64,000 nucleotides of DNA from Zoroaster sp. YZ-2022 (taxonomy: Eukaryota; Echinodermata; Asteroidea; Forcipulatida; Zoroasteridae), in contig CM055823.1 of assembly GCA_029582265.1 (NCBI GenBank), forward strand, positions 1,922,001 to 1,986,000. The letters run 5' to 3'. Below are positions 48,850 through 59,935 of the stretch, piece after piece (positions within the stretch are counted from its first letter, which is position 1; the number at the start of each line of letters is the position of its first letter). The translations under genes and the position numbers were made by a program. The notes under the pieces were generated by a model, which saw only the letters and a list, made by a program, of their open reading frames with translations, was not told where the DNA came from and ran no database searches.

Positions 48850-49349
48850 NNNNNNNNNNNNNNNNNNNNNNNNNNNNNNNNNNNNNNNNNNNNNNNNNNN
48901 NNNNNNNNNNNNNNNNNNNNNNNNNNNNNNNNNNNNNNNNNNNNNNNNNNNNNNNNNNNNNNNNNNNNNNNNNNNNNNNNNNNNNNNNNNNNNNNNNNNN
49001 NNNNNNNNNNNNNNNNNNNNNNNNNNNNNNNNNNNNNNNNNNNNNNNNNNNNNNNNNNNNNNNNNNNNNNNNNNNNNNNNNNNNNNNNNNNNNNNNNNNN
49101 NNNNNNNNNNNNNNNNNNNNNNNNNNNNNNNNNNNNNNNNNNNNNNNNNNNNNNNNNNNNNNNNNNNNNNNNNNNNNNNNNNNNNNNNNNNNNNNNNNNN
49201 NNNNNNNNNNNNNNNNNNNNNNNNNNNNNNNNNNNNNNNNNNNNNNNNNNNNNNNNNNNNNNNNNNNNNNNNNNNNNNNNNNNNNNNNNNNNNNNNNNNN
49301 NNNNNNNNNNNNNNNNNNNNNNNNNNNNNNNNNNNNNNNNNNNNNNNNN
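48850..49349. other. Assembly gap (500 N)
   Basis: Exactly 500 N, the same length as the first gap. The first base after it begins the copy of the 10395-15660 block in reverse orientation. Confidence 1.
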
Positions 49350-49883
49350 CCCTAGAAAAGGGGGACCCCAATTTCCCCTAAAAATTGGACCCTAATTACG
49401 CCACTGTAGGTTGGGTGGACAATTTATCACGGCTTTGATTCGAATTAATACATGTCACGTTTGGTCAATAATACACAATAATTTCTCAGGATGTTTTTAG
49501 ATTATAATTCAGTAATACATTCCTTTTAATTATCAAAAGTGTACATTCCCTTTAAGGACCAAATTTCCAGTTCCCCCAGGTGCCCCCCACGAAAAATCCT
49601 CATAGTGCCCCCAAAAAACAGAAAAGAACAAGAAAAGAAAAGAAAAGAAAAGAAAAGAAAAGAAACCCATACCCCTCCCCCCCCCCCACTGAAAAGCAAT
49701 GCCCCCCGTGACCCCACTGAAAAATTCCTGGCTATACGCCGCTGCAGTTTGGTGGATACGTGGATATAAAGAATTAAAATAAATACAAATTCCAGCACTA
49801 ATATAACAATTAAAACTGAAAGTAGCAAATGAAAATTGTTAAGAGAACTCACGACAATTGAAGCAACTGTAGAGGCTTTTAGA

Positions 49884-50256
49884 CAGCGGCGGCACCAGAC
49901 ATGTTAAACTGGGGGGAGGGGGGGGGGGCAAGCTTAAATTTAAGGGGGCAAACGTTAATCAGTAAAAGTTCCCAAGCTTGTAAAGATTCATAATTCCACA
50001 TTGCCGACGATGGAAAGTGTTGTTTTGGGGGTTTTTATAGGGGGGAAGGTTTTTTTTGGTGGTGCTGAAGTTAATGATATCATGAAATTGAGTTTATTAT
50101 TTACAGCGCGAACATAATTGCATGAATGTGGGTTCAATGGTTTGGGGTTAAATTCAATTTCGGCCATCGTGGAAAAATTGGGGTGGGGCAAATTGGCGGG
50201 GGGGGGCAAAGAAAGTAACTAGGGAATTTTTCCTGCCCCCCGTAGCGCCGCCGCTG
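49884..50256. mobile_element. hAT-type MITE (right-arm copy)
   Basis: Counterpart of 13682-14075 with the same CAGCGGCGGC...GCCGCCGCTG ends and the same 8-bp duplication, read here as CTTTTAGA. It is slightly shorter through homopolymer differences. Confidence 0.85.
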
Positions 50257-52076
50257 CTTTTAGACATTTACTGGTTACGAGCTTAAACTTCAGCTTACTT
50301 CATTTAACAAGAAAATATTAGCTAAAATCCATTCATTTCGTTTTCATTCTAATGCGGAACTTTGTCTCATGATTAGAGTTGGGAAATTAATGCTCAGACA
50401 TAAAGATTTCAAGGGATGTTTTGTTTTTTAATTTTGGTAATCAAGTGCAATTAGGTTTTGTGGAGATTAAAGTACACACAAATGTAAAAAGTTGTACATA
50501 TTAACATACACACTGTTGCCTGCCATGAAAGCCATGAAAGCCATGGTACTGCTAAGGATATTCCCTACACACGAGACGTGATTTGTTTTCAACAGATCCG
50601 GTATCCGGTAAGCGGCTGTTGTTCCTTGTACTTAAACACGTGTGAAAGATGATAACATAATATTATGGTGTGGTATTTCATTATTACAACGAAAAAGCTT
50701 CACTACTTCTGGGTTCAAAAGATCACTACAGGCAGGCAAACAGTTATGTTTCCTTCTTTAACACACAAACAATTCAGCCCCAGAGCTATTAGACAAGTGT
50801 TCAAAGTATTTCCTAAATTTTCTATAAATTTCACAAAATATTCAAAAAATTCAAAATTGTTATTATTTTTAATCAAATGTTTTAAACTCAACAAAATAGT
50901 ACTCAAGATGGGAGGGGTTATTACTAGTGTAGAGGCGAACTAGCTGTCCCGTAAGTCTGGTCTAGCGCCCTCATATGTTGGTTTTGGGGGTGCCACATGG
51001 GGGTAACTCAATTGCATTGTTAGATTTCTCATTGTCAAGTTCAATAGAAAGTTTATGCTGATACGTCTGACTAGCTAGAACTTACACATTTCTACCGGTT
51101 TGTTGAGGTTTGGTTCCACAAGTGTCGGTAAGGGCAATACCATTTTCTTAAGTAATTATTTCCATGTTGGGGAACACCGGCGTGAATTTGAAGTTGGTTA
51201 CTTATTCGACGTTTGACATTAATATCAAACAAGTAAAAGTAGGCCTAGTAATACTAGTAGTAACGGTTATATCCAGTTACTGGTTTGACATTTGATTTAA
51301 TGCATACTATGGGACAATTGCATTCGGTCAGTTTCTACTTCTAGTGGTCAGACCCTTTTGTAAAGAGGATGACCCAAGGATGACCTCAATGGTCACCTTG
51401 ACCCGCCAATGGGATCCTTATAATTTTTATCAATTGTTTCCCAAGAGTAGAGTACCAAACAATGAATTAGGGATCATAAAATATCAACCTTGAAAATAAT
51501 TGACCTCTAAAATTGGGAAAATGTACACAAAGCACATCCTAGCTTCGCAACAAGGCATATGCAACTTTCAGAGGACCACCTAATTAAATATGACACGCTA
51601 TTTTACCCCTTTATTTGAACAAAAATTTAAAGAATCGTCTTCTAAGGGGTTTTTGGGGTTTCCATTTGTGAGGTCAAATTAGCCATATATAGTGTGAAAA
51701 TGCCAGTTTTGTAATATTTTATGTACCTAATTTGCATAATTTTGTTAAAATCGCCATTTGTACCTAATTTACATAAATTATTTGAAATGCATTTTTTTTT
51801 TAATTTTCAGTTTCATGAACTGCATTTGATGCAACAAACCTTAATTGAATGACCATACAATAGTTCACTATAATCTAGCTGCATGATGAAAATAAATAAA
51901 TATAGATGTGTTCAGGAAACAATCATCTTCTAAACACGATCAGAGCATATCAATTGAAACGTTGAGTTGTTATACCAACGGTCCTTTTCAGAACCACCAC
52001 ATCTCATAAGTGATTGTTTACATGGTGTTACTGCAAACCATTCCAGATTAACCCTCCTATAGGTTTAACACTCAAA

Positions 52077-52991
52077 AGCCCCTTTCACACTAGACGTATT
52101 TCCCGGGAAATTCCCGGGAAATCTGTTCACACTTCAAAAGTTAAGCCCAGGAAATTCCCGGGAAGTAGCTTATTCCCGGGAAATAATTACCCCTGCTCGG
52201 GAGTAGGGGTATTAAGCGAGTTTTTCCCCGGGAATAGTGTTTTTCCCAGGAAATAGCAACTAGTGTGAAACGAAAGCGGGTTTAACTTATCCAACTTTCG
52301 CGTCGCGGATGTTGGAACGTATAATGTCTTGAAAGGTCAGCGAGGTCACAAATAGCGCACCAAACAGTTCGCGTGCTAATATCCAGTGTTGTATTTCAGT
52401 ACTTTGGAAACTTTCCTTCTTAAAATGTAAATGTCTACATCTGTAAATAACACGATATATTTAGTTTTCTAGAATGTGACCAAATAAATGGTTTTAGAAT
52501 TGAATAAAAGAATTGTCGTGGACAAGGCCATGTTAAGCATCCGTATCATTTACGTGTATTTATAATGTCCGCATGGTTAGGTACCAGATATTGGTATAAT
52601 ATCAAATATTGGTATAATAATAGCATGCGAAAATGATGTGATGACATGTTTGAAGGAGCCATTTTGGTCACGACGCGATGCCTGGTAAACAGTCACAACA
52701 ACCCGGCCGTCACCGCGCTGGCGGGTGCTTGAGCATGTGGCATTCTGGGATTGGACTTCCGCCCACAACATTTTCAACTTCCATCTGGGCCGATTCAGAT
52801 AGCGCATTTCCCGGGATTTGATCGCGAGTGTGAAACGACCGTGCATATTCCCGGGAAATAATGTTCCCGGGAGCGACCAGATAGGTACAGTGTGAACGGT
52901 CGCTGGGGTGTTGGTGGGGTTAAAAACTCCCGGGAATTTCCCAGGAATTTTTTTCCCGGGAATTGGCTCTGTAGTGTGAAAAGGACTAAAG
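52077..52991. mobile_element. hAT-like CCCGGG-rich element (right-arm copy)
   Basis: Counterpart of 10960-11855, flanked by ACACTCAAA. This copy keeps more intact TTCCCGGGAA palindromes, whereas the left-arm copy has lost G or C in several of them (for example TTCCGGGAAA). Errors in one contig or CpG decay could explain this. Confidence 0.6.
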
Positions 52992-53314
52992 ACACTCAAA
53001 ATTTGTATGTAACTTCCAACCCATTGACTTTGTGCAGTGCACTCAAATAAATGCAAGGACATGTGTGGCTAGGATAGGTCAAACCAAAACCACTCGACAG
53101 TACATACACAGCTCTGTGTGACTGTGGTTTGACCTACCAATTGGCAATGCAACCAAAAATACTCAAGTGACTGTCTGTGGGTGCCGCGCTGACTGGGCCA
53201 AATTTCAGCCTGGGCATAGGAAGGGTTAAAGAAATGAAGGATCCTGTAAACCAAACCTGTGTCCTTATTGCCTAGGGTAGTACTAGAGATGTATAGTCTA
53301 ATGATATCGAGTTC

Positions 53315-55340
53315 ATTTTGTATGGTGTGGAAGCGAAGAGTTGGCCCTGGAAAAAGTAATATATCTTTGAACAAAAATCGCCTTTGTTGAAGTTCTGTGC
53401 ATGTCTGGTCTTCGTGGCCATGTAAACTTATTATGAGCATTATTGCCCAATCGCTGCATGTAGCTGACAACAGCAACATCATCTCCATTTTGAAGTACAT
53501 CTATGACTTTCCCGGGCCACCAGTTGTCATCCCAGGCCACTGCAACAAAAAATGATTAAATAACTACATCAATAAATAAATGGGTAAATTAAATAGATAG
53601 GGCCTAAATTAAATATAAAAACATAAGCATAATAAGAGACAGATTTAATATAGGAGTGACAAAGCAAAGAAAAAATGTTGCAATTTGAAATACATTGTAG
53701 AAGTGGCACTATACATACATGTACTTCTATGGATTTGACCAAGTTCACCAGAATAGGGGGGATGGGTAATTGTTTTCTAGGCCATGTTTGCAAAATAATC
53801 ACATTCTCATTAAATTATAATAATACACATTGACATAAAAGTAGTATAGAAACCCAACTAATAGAAAACATTTATTGAATATCCTTAAAGACCACAGGAT
53901 AAACATTAATGAATGAATAAAATATATTAAAAAATAAATATACCCACGACAGAATGGTATCACCCGCTTCCCATTTTATCAAAACATGTTTGAGTTTGTT
54001 TCATGGAATGGGGAGAGGCAGAGTGAACAAGCATCATCATCATGGAATGAGGAGAGGCAGAGTGAACAAGCATCATGGAATGAGGAGAGGCAGAGTGAAC
54101 AAGCATCATCATCATGGAATGAGGAGAGGCAGAGTGAACAAGCATCATCATGGAATGAGGAGAGGCAGAGTGAACAAGCATCATCATGGAATGAGGAGAG
54201 GCAGAGTGAACAAGCATCATCATCATGGAATGGTGAGAGGCAGAGTGAACAAGCATCATCATCATGGAATGAGGAGAGGCAGAGTGAACAAGCATCATCA
54301 TGGAATGAGGAGAGGCAGAGTGAACAAGCATCATCATCATGGAATGAGGAGAGGCAGAGTGAACAAGCATCATCATCATGGAATGAGGAGAGGCAGAGTG
54401 AACAAGCATCATCATCATGGAATGAGGAGAGGCAGAGTGAACAAGCATCATCATGGAATGAGGAGAGGCAGAGTGAACAAGCATCATCATGGAATGAGGA
54501 GAGGCAGAGTGAACAAGCATCATCATCATGGAATGAGGAGAGGCAGAGTGAACAAGCATCATCATCATGGAATGAGGAGAGGCAGAGTGAACAAGCATCA
54601 TCATGGAATGAGGAGAGGCAGAGTGAGCAAGCATCATCATGGAATGGGGAGAGGCAGAGTGAACAAGCATCATCATGGAATGAGGAGAGGCAGAGTGAAC
54701 AAGCATCATCATCATGGAATGAGGAGAGGCAGAGTGAACAAGCATCATCATCATGGAATGAGGAGAGGCAGAGTGAACAAGCATCATCATCATGGAATGA
54801 GGAGAGGCAGAGTGAACAAGCATCATCATCATGGAATGAGGAGAGGCAGAGTAAACAAGCATCATCATCATGGAATGGTGAGAGGCAGAGTGAACAAGCA
54901 TCATCATGCATCTGCATGAAACTTCAACTTACACAATAAACTAACCCATATTTCTCGTTTAAAAAAAAAAAATAATAATAATAATAAATTTATTCACAAA
55001 TTTGCTGGGAAGTTGAAAACCCATGTTCAAAAAACTTAAAATGAACATTGACTCTGAGTGAAAGTAAAACTTGAAATGGCCTGCATCGCTAAAGTTGAAC
55101 CATTCTAATTTCATTTCTTAAAAAATTGCAACAAATGAGTTCTAAGTAAAGCACTGGCAGATAAAATAAATAAGTACCTGGAACTTTATCATTGCTGATG
55201 AGCTGAATTGTTTCTTCTTCGGTTGTTCCTGAAACTTTGTATAAGGATTTTTGTACGTCAAAATCAGAAACGTCTCTAGAATTTTGTTCACTTTCGAGAC
55301 CTTGAGACGCTTCCGCTGGCACATCAGTCGGAGTCACCAT
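53315..55340 (-). CDS. Two-exon gene with C-terminal W-x-PG-x-V domain
   Basis: Exon 1 (55340-55178) starts ATG and encodes 54 residues, MVTPTDVPAEASQGLESEQN to …LISNDKVP, ending G|GTACTT in phase 1. Exon 2 (53539-53313) follows a TTGCAG acceptor, and the split codon joins as GTG: VAWDDNWWPGKVIDVLQNGD, then VVSYMQRLG and FTWPRRPD, to a stop 75 residues in. The product would be about 129 residues: an acidic, Ser/Glu-rich, probably disordered head and a small domain with aromatic residues typical of Tudor/SH3-like barrels (inference). The intron contains the 24-copy minisatellite. I do not recognise the gene; it may derive from a mobile element, because such W-x-PG-x-V tails also occur in repeated genes. 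Confidence 0.6.
53561..53985. other. Unique sequence beyond the inverted arm
   Basis: Part of the intron of the 129-residue gene. I see nothing in it. It begins exactly where similarity to contig B ends. Confidence 0.5.
53995..54910. repeat. 33/36/39-bp minisatellite, 24 copies
   Basis: The unit is (CAT)1-3 GGAATGAGGAGAGGCAGAG followed by TGAACAAG. Copies differ almost only in the number of CAT triplets, so every unit is a multiple of three. Four frames (two per strand) stay open for more than 300 codons. Rare changes are GGGGAG or GGTGAG for GAGGAG, one GAGCAAG and one AAACAAG. It lies in the intron of the minus-strand gene. No splice sites or start context argue for translation of any frame. 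Confidence 0.95.
54960..54988. repeat. A-run and (ATA)n microsatellite
   Basis: A run of A followed by ATA/AAT triplets, just right of the minisatellite. Confidence 0.9.
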
Positions 55341-55344
55341 TTTG

Positions 55345-56130
55345 TCATGTTGAAGAAATACTGGTACCCGGTAATAGCATTTCTGACCGTGTGCAAAGTG
55401 TTTATCAAATTTAATCTTTTCATTATTAAATTCATGAAACTTCAAGCTTTAAAATAAATAAATTTTTTCCAGCAATATTTATTAAATCAAAGGTAAAATT
55501 TTCTTTCGATCGTAACTTTGGTTAATGAAATCGGATCGAAAAAAAAACCCATTGAAAAGCATACTGACTCCGTTCGGCAACCAGCGATACCAGGAAGTAA
55601 TGGTATTTCACGCACTATCTCGGGTAGCGCGATAAATGCCACTGTGTGAAATGCTTTTTTGTGCAGATCGCCCGTCCGTGTATAAAACCACCACATGTGA
55701 ATGTGTACATAGCGTGATCGAAGAATAACTTGTTTGAAATGCGTGGGAATTTAACGTGATTTAAGTACATTTTGACAAGCCTCATAACCGTAAAAAATGG
55801 GCAATTATAGGATAGTATATCGGTGAGTTGATATCCAAATGGGCAACTCTACAAACTGAACAGTTTTTTTTTTTATGGTGAGATTAAAATTGGTACTTTG
55901 TGTGAGCGTTGTGAACGGACAACACGGGCGGCAATGTGTGACCCGCTAAATTTAACAATCCAAATCTTTCAAAGGTTTTTTGTTTAATGTATATCTTGGG
56001 TTGACAGAGTAAGATTATTTGTAAAAGCAGTTTGGCCAACATTACTAATGTTGTACCTTCCCTCGAACAAACATTCAAATAATACAATATCAAAAACTGT
56101 TTTTTTTTTAAACAAAGGCCACAAGAAACA
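55345..56130. promoter_or_regulatory. Divergent intergenic region
   Basis: This region lies between the minus-strand ATG at 55340 and the plus-strand candidate ATG at 56132. It is more CpG-rich than its surroundings at about 55500-55720 (CGATCG, ATCTCGGGTAGCGCG). It could hold a shared promoter; no TATA box or known site could be assigned with confidence. Confidence 0.3.
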
Positions 56131-56131
56131 G

Positions 56132-56253
56132 ATGGAATCATTTCAAGATAATTCAACTACTCTTACTCCAAATGTAACTCCAACTGCTGCAAGTGGATTT
56201 GTATTAAGTGATGATGTGAAGTGGATTATATCTGACATTGTGTCCGACATTGT
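56132..56253 (+). CDS. Possible first coding exon with hydrophobic end
   Basis: AAACAG precedes ATG, then MESFQDNSTTLTPNVTPTAA and a hydrophobic end VKWIISDIVSDIV before the good donor GT|GTAAGC (56254). The Ser/Thr-rich head with N-x-[ST] sites followed by a hydrophobic run resembles an ectodomain leading into a membrane helix. It ends in phase 2, whereas the next candidate exon (57358) needs phase 1, so the two do not join in frame as written. Either an exon is missing, one base is wrong, or the gene is dead. Confidence 0.35.
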
Positions 56254-56353
56254 GTAAGCGAATTTTTTTTTTATGTATATTTTTATGTAGTTATTCGTTC
56301 ATTACGGTGATTTAAACTAAAGAACCTGTGCAATAGAATTTTCTAAAATTGCA

Positions 56354-57222
56354 GATACATGCATGCATACTGCCTACTGGACAGATTGCAGATACATGCA
56401 TGCTACTGCCTACTGGACAGATTGCAGATACATGCATGCTACTACCTACTGGACAGATTGCAGATACATGCATGCATACTGCCTACTGGACAGATTGCAG
56501 ATACATGCATGCTACTGCCTACTGGACAGATTGCAGATACATGCATGCATACTGCCTACTGGACAGATTGCAGATACATGCATGCTACTGCCTACTGGAC
56601 AGATTGCAGATACATGCATGCATACTGCCTACTGGACAGATTGCAGATACATGCATGCATACTGCCTACTGGACAGATTGCAGATACATGCATGCATACT
56701 GCCTACTGGACAGATTGCAGATACATACATGCATACTGCCTACTGGACAGATTGCAGATACATACATGCTACTGCCTACTGGACAGATTGCAGATACATG
56801 CATGCTACTGCCTACTGGACAGATTGCAGATACATGCATGCTACTACCTACTGGACAGATTGCAGATACATGCATGCATACTGCCTACTGGACAGATTGC
56901 AGATACATACATGCATACTGCCTACTGGACAGATTGCAGATACATGCATGCATACTGCCTACTGGACAGATTGCAGATACATGCATGCATACTGCCTACT
57001 GGACAGATTGCAGATACATGCATGCTACTGCCTACTGGACAGATTGCAGATACATGCATGCTACTGCCTACTGGACAGATTGCAGATACATGCATGCTAC
57101 TGCCTACTGGACAGATTGCAGATACATGCATGCTACTACCTACTGGACAGATTGCAGATACATGCATACTGCCTACTGGACAGATTGCAGATACATGCAT
57201 GCTACTGCCTACTGGACAGATG
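56354..57222. repeat. 36/37-bp minisatellite, about 24 copies
   Basis: The unit is GCAGATACATGCATGC(A)TACTGCCTACTGGACAGATT, in 36- and 37-bp versions. One-base length changes rotate the frame, yet all three plus-strand frames stay open because the unit has no stop in any of them. Point variants are ACATACATGC and CTACTACC. The array occupies the interval between candidate exons at 56132 and 57358, where the unit lacks any GT on the plus strand and so cannot offer a splice donor. Confidence 0.95.
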
Positions 57223-57357
57223 AAACAATATGAATTGTCTTGTTTTACTACAATGAAGATGATTCAAATCTAAAATCTAAATTGATAATACTTTACCATT
57301 TTCAAAACACACACAATTTGTTACAATTAAAACTTGCATGTTCTTTGTTTCATACAG

Positions 57358-57426
57358 TTGCTATCTGTTTTGGAACTGGTATTTTCTATAAATGTCGGCA
57401 AAGGTGGAGACAGTGGAGATTTATAG
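57358..57426 (+). CDS. Candidate membrane-edge exon
   Basis: A 69-bp exon, phase 1-1, between TTTCATACAG and G|GTAAGAAC. It encodes (V)AICFGTGIFYKCRQRWRQWR FI: a short hydrophobic stretch followed by K-C-R-Q-R-W-R, as at the cytoplasmic border of a transmembrane helix. Phase and direction match the downstream NACHT exon. No family is recognised; support is splice sites and phase only. Confidence 0.45.
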   Translation: MLSVLELVFSINVGKGGDSGDL

Positions 57427-57730
57427 GTAAGAACTTACTGCTCTTGTTTTATTATAAATACCACTGTACATGATTGGTAGATGATATATAGCACATTGAC
57501 ACAAGACACTCAGTAAAGATTAGAAGCCTTTTACTCCTTCAAGATTTTTGGAATCTCTTGCATGAAAAAAAAGAAGAAAAAATCACAAATACAAAGAAAG
57601 GGATTTTTTGGAAACATTTGCATGATACATGTCCATATACGTGTACACGTACGGCCTGCATCACATGTTTGTATGTTTCTGAGAAGGCCACACATTAATC
57701 CCTGATATCCCAGTAGTGCATCCAGGCCAG

Positions 57731-57811
57731 GTAGGCTAGTCTAGGACTCTAGGTAGGCTAGTCTAGGACTCTAGGTAGGCTAGTCTAGGACTCTAGGTAG
57801 GCTAGTCTAGG
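57731..57811. repeat. 22-bp tandem repeat, 3.7 copies
   Basis: GTAGGCTAGTCTAGGACTCT starts units at 57731, 57753, 57775 and 57797. Dense in CTAG palindromes. Confidence 0.95.
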
Positions 57812-58005
57812 CAAACCCAAATAATGTTTTATGAAAATATTTAAACAAAAACAAAATGTAACCCACTCCATTAAAATAATTTATTTAGGAACAATTATGC
57901 AGCTAGGGTTGTTATTAGTCATTTCAAGGCGATGAAATTGTTCATGAATACAACTTATGTAAATGAAGTATGATGTTTTAGTATTTATATTTTGTTCTGC
58001 TACAG

Positions 58006-58090
58006 GTATGGGGCCAGGGGTGCTCCAACCAACTTGCGTTGGAATGCCATGTCAAAACCGATATAGAGGAAAAACATTTTTTCACATAGT
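58006..58090 (+). CDS. Possible small phase-1 exon
   Basis: After CTGCTACAG a phase-1 reading gives (G)MGPGVLQPTCVGMPCQNRYR then GKTFFH. The 3' boundary is uncertain; GTGT|GTATTC would keep phase 1. Low confidence, based on acceptor, open frame and position between 57358 and 58296. Confidence 0.25.
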
Positions 58091-58295
58091 GTGTATTCCT
58101 ATTGCCTCCCCCTCTACACCCCCTTCCCTCTTCAATACCTTCTGACAGGCCAGCCTGTATTATATATTATTTCCATGCATTCATCTTTATTTAGGGTATC
58201 TTTTATTTCTAGTGAAAAATATCAGGATGCATGGCTAATTTATCACAGGACCAACAAAAACATTTTTACTAATATTATATTACAACTTTTCTCAG

Positions 58296-58367
58296 GGCGA
58301 CATCAAGAAACATCTGCATCTGCTGATGAAGAACTTCGGGAAATTTTATCACCACATACATGTACAG
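58296..58367 (+). CDS. Small phase-1 linker exon
   Basis: A 72-bp exon, phase 1-1, with TTTTCTCAG before and ACAG|GTAAAT after. It encodes (G)RHQETSASADEELREILSPH TCT, polar and acidic. It would splice in frame to the NACHT exon at 58864. It parallels the linker exons of the contig B gene in length and phase but not in sequence. Confidence 0.5.
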
Positions 58368-59629
58368 GTAAATTAAGAAATTGGTGCAGTAAATTATTCT
58401 CAATCATATAAACCAAAATTCTCAAAAACTGGTCCAAAGTTCCCAAAATGTTTCCATTTTTTTCTAAACAATTTTCAAAAAATGGTTTAACATTTTAAAA
58501 ACAATGAGATAAAAATTGTGTAAATCCAAACCCAATTATGATGATTATGATTTTTACTCAGGTGAATGTAAGGTATACTTTATTGCCTGTATTTATACAC
58601 CACTGGCCAAATAATTTGAAGAATAATTAGCAGTCCTGTATAAAATCCAAACTAGCCCTGGACCCAGCATAGTTGTGGCTTCCTACTGTCTGGTTGTCTG
58701 ACTTCATCCCTCTTTTCACAATAAATTTGATCCCAGCAACAATTACTATGCAAATTCTTTCAGTTTTGAATTCTGCATACATAGAATATATAGATATTTA
58801 TGTTTTGTGGTTTAGTTTCTGGACTGTCTGTATAAAAGCAGTCTGTATTTTTATTGGTTGCAGATCCAGCCCAAGATGCTGCTGATAAGACTGAAGAGGC
58901 ATTGAGAAGAAGATACATGACCACAGGTAGCTATGTACAGATGATCCCATGGGTGGATGATGATAAGATGCACATCTTTACAAAGCTCATTTTACAAAAT
59001 GATAATGATGTGGAAAAGCTTAAATCATGAGGATATATTCATCACTGAAACAGAAGAGGTCAATCTAATAAAATGAATCATTTTAAATGGAACAGCTGGT
59101 ATTGGGAAATCGACTATTGACAAAATGGCTTATGATTGGGCCATCAGATCCAGCAGTGTACTAATGAAGTACAAACTTGTTTTTGTCTTGAAAATGCATG
59201 CATTAGAACAAACCTGGAAGCTCATTGATGCAATTTCCAATCAGCTCTTAGATGATGACATACCTATAAATAAATCTGATTTGAAATCATACATTACCAC
59301 CAACCCTGACAAAGTGTTGCTTTTGATGGATGGTTTTGATGAATTGATGACATCTAAGGATGAACTCAGTGAGACCTCATTCGGTTCTATCCTTAAAATG
59401 CTTAATTGAAAGATAGGTAGAGAATGTGTTATTGTAACAACCCGCCCCTCTCACTGTCACGTAGCCACTATGGGTGGCTCCCTCCATGACAATGTAGGAT
59501 GTGAACATGTCTATTTGACTGGACACAATAATTAAAAGATCTCTATCATACTTCTTCAATGACTTATATACAAATTTAATTCTTATTTTACTTAACCTTC
59601 ACAAACTCCCAAATTCTATAAAAATACTA

Positions 59630-59935
59630 ATAGTGGAATATACAATTCCCAAATGCTAGAAAATACTACTGACGGAATACACAATTCCCAAATTCTAGAA
59701 AATACTACTGGCAGAATACACAATTCCAAAATTCTAGAAAATACTACTGGCGGAATACACAATTCCAAAATTCTAGAAAATACTACTGGCGGAATACACA
59801 ATTCCAAAATTCTAGAAAATACTACTGGCGGAATACACAATTCCAAAATTCTAGAAAATACTACTGGCCGAATACACAATTCCAAAATTCTAGAAAATAC
59901 TACTGGCGGAATACACAATTCCCAAATTCTGATGG
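59630..59935. repeat. 39-bp minisatellite in the LTR, about 7.5 copies
   Basis: The unit is AATACACAATTCCAAAATTC followed by TAGAAAATACTACTGGCGG. Each unit contains TTCTAGAA, a palindrome that fits the two-box heat-shock-element pattern TTCnnGAA. Frames of 116 codons on both strands are artefacts of the 39-bp (13-codon) period. Confidence 0.95.

Larger units (their letters stand above)
49350..53560 (-). repeat. Right arm of the inverted duplication (contig C start)
   Basis: Reverse-complement match to 10395-15660. It opens inside the CAGTGGCGTAATTA MITE and closes at 53560, opposite the first base of contig B. At 49559/49560 it jumps from the equivalent of 15446 to that of 14423, omitting about 1.0 kb. 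Small differences elsewhere: a 5-bp versus 6-bp polypyrimidine repeat, several CCCGGG versus CCGG variants and a few point changes. The level and kind of difference fit two alleles. Confidence 0.9.

Noticed and set aside
48707..49381. Frames spanning the second gap
   Set aside because: Also N-filled; the few real residues show no family.
10395..53560. True 34-kb-spaced palindrome or inversion-prone duplication
   Set aside because: Both arm limits coincide with contig ends, which fits an unmerged overlap better; reported as a probable scaffolding fault instead.
53954..54939. Four open frames over 300 codons in the 54-kb minisatellite as protein genes
   Set aside because: They arise because the 12-13 codon unit has no stop in those frames; no splice sites, start context or codon pattern supports translation. 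Kept only as a low-probability remark in the findings.
56349..57273. Three overlapping frames of about 290-300 codons as genes
   Set aside because: All three plus frames are open in the same repeat, which cannot reflect three proteins; unit lengths of 36/37 bp rotate the frame.
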